Assembly: GCA_963932465.1 (NCBI GenBank) | Contig: OZ010798.1 | Span: forward strand, 15,360,981 to 15,424,980 | DNA from: Maratus speciosus | Taxonomy: Eukaryota; Arthropoda; Arachnida; Araneae; Salticidae | Reading direction: 5' to 3' | Length of the DNA: 64,000 bases | In this document: positions 59,472-64,000 of the stretch, piece by piece | Layout of the letters: each line of letters opens with the position of its first letter | Numbering within the stretch: position 1 is the first letter of the stretch | Notes under the pieces: generated by a model | Seen by the model: only the letters and a program-made list of their open reading frames with translations | Told to the model about the DNA's origin: nothing | The model's database searches: none | Program-made: the position numbers and the translations under genes

Positions 59472-60890
59472 TTTTTAAACTTTTAAACACTGCAAAATTT
59501 TATATTTTACACCGTCGAATGTTCTTTCAAATGCAATTTGTTTAAAAATTGTACCTCAATTTACTGATTTCTATGGGTTTAAAAATAATTTTCAAGCTTG
59601 AGTTTTAAAACAAGAAACCTTTTGTCTGCATTTCAATTACAAAAGATTAAAAAGTTTCCTCTTCAAGCAATAAAAATAATTAAGCGTTTGTTTCGGGCTA
59701 ATATTCCACAACGAAGTTAAAAACTTCATCAAAAACATGTATATAAATAAAAGACAAATTTAATAGACATGTACTCGAACTACGCGCTTAAATTACTAAA
59801 CTATTAGAATTAAAAAAACTGTTGCGGGTAGTAAAATCTTTGGCGATTTCTCCAACTTTTAACTCCTGTATGACTCTTGGTTTATTTTTAGGAGCACATT
59901 TTGCATTTAGCATAGATTATACAAAATTTAATTTTCTATTTTCAAAAGATTTTGCATTATTGCCTATTAAAATCATTTTTAACTACTCTGATAATTTAAA
60001 CATTGTTTAATTTGTTGTATCCTCTATATCAGTATAATTATTGTTACATCTGACAAAAAAGGGAGATTTACAAAACTTGAACTATTCTGAAATAAATCGT
60101 AAAAAGCTATAAAAAAGTTCTTGAAGTATGAAATTTTAATTAGAGAACTCTTGTAAACGTATTACATCATAGAAATATACAAGAACAGTTGAGGGGGAAA
60201 AAAAGAAAAAAAAAAGCCATCTCTGTGCTTTCAAAGTCAGACCGGAAACCGCAAACGATATTCGAATAAAATGCACATTGCATTTAGAACGTCTTGAAAC
60301 AAGCAAAGTGAGTTAGTTTGCAATGGAAAAAATGGCCGTTTTGCGTATGTATTGTCAGTCTGGATATTAAAATTTAACCAAAAAACTTCGCCGGAACCCT
60401 TCCACGTTAAATATGTGTCCGTGAAAAGCACAATAGCTTTGGCATGTTTAAAAGGATTCATGTCATTGCTAGTGTACTTATGATCGGAACATATATATTT
60501 ATTCATCAAACAATAAATGGATTACCACAAAAAATGAAAACTACGTCAATGGAGATTTGGTATGTAAAAACATTATTTTACCTGTTTGCTTTTCTTTAAA
60601 TTATAACGATTTTATTGAAATAAATAACTGTCTAAATTGAACTTGTCTACAATTGTAATCATATGATAAAAATCAATTATTTAAATTACATTTTAATAAG
60701 ATTTCTTTACTTGTAAAATATCATTCGTTAAAATCACATGTTTTTTTTTTCAAGTTTTAAAATTATATGGAAAAAAATTATATTCAAAGTTTAACATAAT
60801 TAGCAGATATTTAAAGATATTTAAATTATTGAATAAAAAAGCTTTCTTGTAGAATAAAATTGTTTGCAAGCTTATTTTTTAAATTTTGTA
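59472..60890. other. Interior of element C; one unassigned minus-strand frame
   Basis: Mostly AT-rich DNA. A 90-codon minus-strand frame (60237-60509) has more even composition than its neighbours, with KAIVLFTDTYLTWKGSGEVF in the middle. I recognise no family, and no splice sites or start context support it. It could be a remnant of coding sequence carried by element C, or chance. Confidence 0.3.
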
Positions 60891-60894
60891 TTAA

Positions 60895-61309
60895 GGGTGT
60901 ATTCGGAAAAATATTTTTCCCCCCTCAGCAGCTCGAAACTTTCCGAGACATTTTCAGACTCATTTTTAAAAGTAAAAACATGAAAAGCTGAGATGGTTTT
61001 TGAAGTGATGCAGAAGAGGCCGTGTGATTTCATTTTTCGCTCAATTAATTAGAATTTGCGTTTTAAGCAATTATTTTCTTAGCATGACCGTCTTTTTCAT
61101 TCCCAGATCTACCGTTTTGGAAAACTCGGTTCAAAACGTCACCTTTGACAGCATTTTTTTACAATATTTTCTGCATTTATCAAAAAATCGACAAGCACGG
61201 CACTTCATGTAGTTTCCAAATAAGAGAATTTGCCAGTTTGATGCGTTTGAGAGCAAAAATGAATTTAAAAATAAATCAGAAAATAAGCAGTTTGGATCGG
61301 AATACACCC
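60895..61309. mobile_element. 415-bp TTAA-site MITE, GGGTGTATTC ends
   Basis: TTAA lies at 60891-60894 and 61310-61313; the tips GGGTGTATTCGG and, reversed, GGGTGTATTCCG agree. CGGTTCAAAACGTCACCTTT is shared with the 420-bp element at 12654-13073. Non-coding. Confidence 0.85.
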
Positions 61310-61313
61310 TTAA

Positions 61314-62418
61314 GTAATGGTATGAAACAATTTGCAGTGCATATTTTTACTAAAAAAATAATATCTATTCAGAAGATAATTTTTTAAAAAAGAAGAATTT
61401 GTGGACACAATGGAAAAGTACTATTAAAAGAAATCAAAGATGTGTAGTATTAAGAAAAAAAATCAATGTCAGTGAGTATTATTCAATTGAGAAATGTTAT
61501 AAAATTTATAAAAATATATACATGGCGGATGAGAAAATTTCATTCTATCAAATTAAACATTCTAATTGGAAAGTTTTTAAAGTAATCTGAAATTCTGAAT
61601 CATTTTTAATATTTTAAAGAATATTTTTCAGAAATATTAATGCATTTTTCCCCCACATACTGAAAATTGCCTAATTTAAACTTTGTTTATAACTGGCACT
61701 AAATATTGTGCAGGAAAAGAAATTTTCTTCAGAAGTATTTGAAAAATTTCCTCCATTTGATAGAAATGCTTCTAAAACTCAGAATAACTTTCTTTTTCTG
61801 TTTGATGCTACAACAAATATCTCTTAATTTGAAACTTTTCAAGGGGCTTTACACACATAAATTTATCAATTTAGGGGGCAGGGGTGGTATGAAAATGGAT
61901 ATCGTAAGATTTCTTTTGGGAAAGAGGAGGCTGTCTTTTGACATCGTTATCTTTTTTGGAATTTTTTTCTTTACATCAATATAATCTATTATCTTCCTTT
62001 TAGCCTGTTACTTATTTTTATGAAAATACAAAGTTATTATTAAAACCCTTAAATGATTATAAAATCATTTCATTCCAAAATATGGAATATCCCAACTTTC
62101 GCGATTCCTGTTCTTCTAGTATATAATTCGGTGTTAGAGAAATCAGGTTCGAAATGATACTTATTATGTTTACTAGAAAATATGGGAAAGAATATCGTTC
62201 ACCTGTTTCGTTTATAAGAAGTTATGCTTACCCCCCGCGCTAGGAAAAGTGCAAGAAGATATTATTACTTTTGAATGCATTATGTAACAAAAATATATTA
62301 TTAAATAATTTTAAGTAGTACGCATTTCCAAGTGTTATTTGCTATAAAATTATTTCAGATGTAATAGTGATATTTTATTAACTTCTTTTCTTCATTTAAG
62401 TAAAAAATATATATATAT
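61314..62418. other. Interior of element C, AT-rich, no gene seen
   Basis: Short frames of 60-90 codons are K/I/F-rich and lack motifs. No repeat end recognised. Confidence 0.35.
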
Positions 62419-62544
62419 GGAGCTGTCCATAAATGATGTCACACTTTTTCCAATATTTTTTACCCTTCTCCCCCCTTGTCACAATTTCACGAACCCCCCC
62501 CCCCCCCCTTCCCTCCAAGCGTGGCATCCTTTGTGGACGGCCCC
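62419..62544. mobile_element. 126-bp MITE with G(G)GGCCGTCCA-type ends
   Basis: The tips GGAGCTGTCCATAAATGATG and, reversed, GGGGCCGTCCACAAAGGATG lie between TATATA runs. Ends of this type are common in insect genomes. A C run sits in the middle. The TATA context suggests a TA-site element. Confidence 0.75.
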
Positions 62545-63380
62545 TATATATATGGGAGTAATAAATGCATAATCATACTTGTATATCATTGCAAACGTAT
62601 AAAAAGAAAAACAAAAAAATTGTAATAAAAAGAATTTTTAGACACTGATGACGATATCATTAGGAAGAGAGGATTGGTAGAATGATGGCGTATGATATCA
62701 TAAGAGGGGGTGGGGCTTGTCGAAAATTGCCAAAAAGTTGACCGTTATAGATGTATTGCCTCTAAGAAGATACTTTTAATAAAAGTCTTTTGTCTGCAGT
62801 ATAATACCCAATTTAAGCTGTTTCAGAGAAAGTGTAAATATAGGCAAGCTGATTATACTAAAATACAGAGACACAATAGTGGTGCGGGCGCAGACGGAGC
62901 CAGTTAAAGTAGGCTCTGGCAGGCTTTGTTCGCGCCATCAGTTACTGATGCGTCATTAACAACGTTTTTCGCACCAGGCGCGAAATACTGTTGCTGTGGC
63001 AATGCTTGGATATCGGAGCTTGAAATTAACTTCTGTTTTTTTTTTCCACAGGAGATTTCAATAATTTTTTCTGAATCAATTAAAAAAAAAATTTCATCTT
63101 TGATTCCATCCTGTGTTATGCAAAAACAGGTATATCGATGATAAGAAAATGATTTGTCTATATGTGGCATGTAAATTGCCTAATGACATTATGAGTACAC
63201 ATTTTGCTTATTAGAAAGAACAAACACATCAACCCTATGAGTTTGTTTTTTGTGTATTTTTCTTTTTTACTATCATAAAACATTTAATTCGCAATAAATA
63301 CAAACCAAAGTATAACGATAACACTTTGTACACAAAAATCTCCGTATTTTGAATATTAAAATAAAATTTGTGTTTTGTAG
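62545..63380. other. GC-richer patch with a splice-acceptor-like site
   Basis: 62880-63020 is richer in CG (GGTGCGGGCGCAGACGGAG) than its surroundings. A T run ending CCACAG at 63051 looks like a strong acceptor, and 71- and 88-codon frames cross the patch on opposite strands. No protein is recognised, so I do not call a gene. Confidence 0.3.
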
Positions 63381-64000
63381 ATTACGCAGAAATATGTGTA
63401 AAAATAAAATATTACACAGATATGTGTGTAAGAATATTACACAGAAATATGTGTATTCCTGTACAATTTACACATTAAAGTGTGTATTTCAAGACTTATC
63501 AAGAATTTTTACACATTTGGACTTATCATCAAATTACACATTAAAATGTGTATTTTAAAATTTACACATTTTCGGCAATTTACACACCAATTTACACGTA
63601 TAGAGAAATCGTTTTTGTATCATCGATATACCTGTTTTTGTGTGTAACTTTACACATTTTTTTAGAGTGTGTGTATTAAAACACGGCCGAGGCAACAAAA
63701 GCAATCCGGAATCGAAATAATTTATAGCTAACTTTTAATTAATAAAAAACCACCAATTTAACAGCAATTTCCTATCAAATTTAAACATTTTTCGTTATAG
63801 CAGCTGCCAACAATTAAAAATTAACAATAAAATCTTTTTTTTAATGTTCAACCCGTAATCGTGCGAGTTCTTTAACCAATGTGAGATATACATATCACGT
63901 ACGCCACGGTGCAATACTAAAAAGCTGTAGCGGATATTATGATAATTCTTTTACCCCACATGCAAATAATTAGAAATATACATATAACGTGCGCGACGCT

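Larger units (their letters stand above)
57845..63669. mobile_element. Element C: 5.8 kb, CACTCTAAAAAA ends, GTGTAAAT arrays
   Basis: The tips are perfect 12-base inverted repeats, CACTCTAAAAAA. TG lies on both sides (57843-57844 and 63670-63671), and removing the element restores the ACATGTG site seen in the Helitron at 45446. Subterminal arrays of GTGTAAATTT-type words and their complements fill 57858-58285 on the left and about 63380-63660 on the right, at least ten per side. Nested inside are MITEs at 58296, 59270, 60895 and 62419. No transposase was recognised. Confidence 0.8.
57744..64000 (+). mobile_element. Helitron split by element C, continuing past the window
   Basis: It starts A|TCTAATATATAAAAATG and matches 45446 on. 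Homology stops at 57844 and resumes at 63670 with GTGTATTAAAACACGGCC. The 3' hairpin and CTAG end lie beyond the window. A (GTCT)n run follows the start. Confidence 0.85.

Noticed and set aside
60237..60509. 90-codon minus-strand frame as a real gene of element C
   Set aside because: Composition is suggestive, but there is no family match, start context or splice evidence; kept only as a note.
63035..63052. Strong splice-acceptor-like T run with CCACAG as proof of a host exon
   Set aside because: No matching donor, conserved frame or protein similarity was found; T runs ending in AG are common in DNA this AT-rich.
1..64000. rRNA genes, telomeric (TTAGG)n arrays, LTR retrotransposons or viral coding sequence
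   Set aside because: I looked for these and saw no supporting sequence in the window.

Overview
This is AT-rich eukaryotic nuclear DNA with no intact host gene. No reading frame runs past about 270 codons. The only protein homology I can read is in decayed transposable elements (TEs): a Helitron Pif1-type helicase, a Penelope-like reverse transcriptase plus GIY-YIG endonuclease, a Tigger/pogo transposase tail, a transposase C-terminus caught in a foldback, and one uncharacterised arthropod repeat protein. The mix of Helitron, Penelope, hAT, Tc1/mariner, pogo, TTAA-site elements and tRNA-headed SINE fits an arthropod intergenic or heterochromatic region. A chelicerate such as a spider is my guess; the sequence does not prove it.

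Layout. 1-6437: Helitron-derived DNA with repeated 5'-like segments, a helicase pseudogene at 4023-5176 and a CTAG end at 6437. 6455-8435: a long inverted repeat. 8690-10110: a minisatellite with higher-order structure. 10330-13073: pogo, hAT and foldback remnants. 14526-19343: nested TTAA-site elements enclosing a palindromic Tc1-like MITE. 19469-22274: an inverted-repeat element, short duplications and a Helitron end. 22417-28788: a 6.4-kb hAT element holding a pogo-like element, which holds element B, which holds element A, which holds a tRNA relic. 28862-35102: TTAA-site elements, a 167-bp tandem repeat, a hAT copy and a 38-bp duplication. 35161-36590: Penelope relic. 36945-42620: foldback elements and a 537-bp tandem array. 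42621-46231: hAT elements. 46620-56940: a roughly 220-bp satellite invaded by at least eight elements. 57065-64000: a pogo end, then a Helitron split by a 5.8-kb element (C).

The strongest candidate for something new is the set A, B and C. All three have inverted ends starting CACT(C/T)T, apparent 2-bp target duplications, and element-specific repeat arrays just inside their ends. Empty sites for B and C can be read from other repeat copies in this same window. None carries a recognisable transposase here, so the source enzyme is unknown; a CMC/CACTA-type origin is my inference. A second oddity is the element at 34363-35064, bounded by identical 38-bp direct repeats that themselves start and end in TTAA.

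The parts do not form a pathway. The interactions are of insertion, nesting, tandem amplification and decay, and the nesting order gives a relative history. Repeat boundaries come from reading by eye; where I give a target-site duplication, both copies were seen in the sequence.
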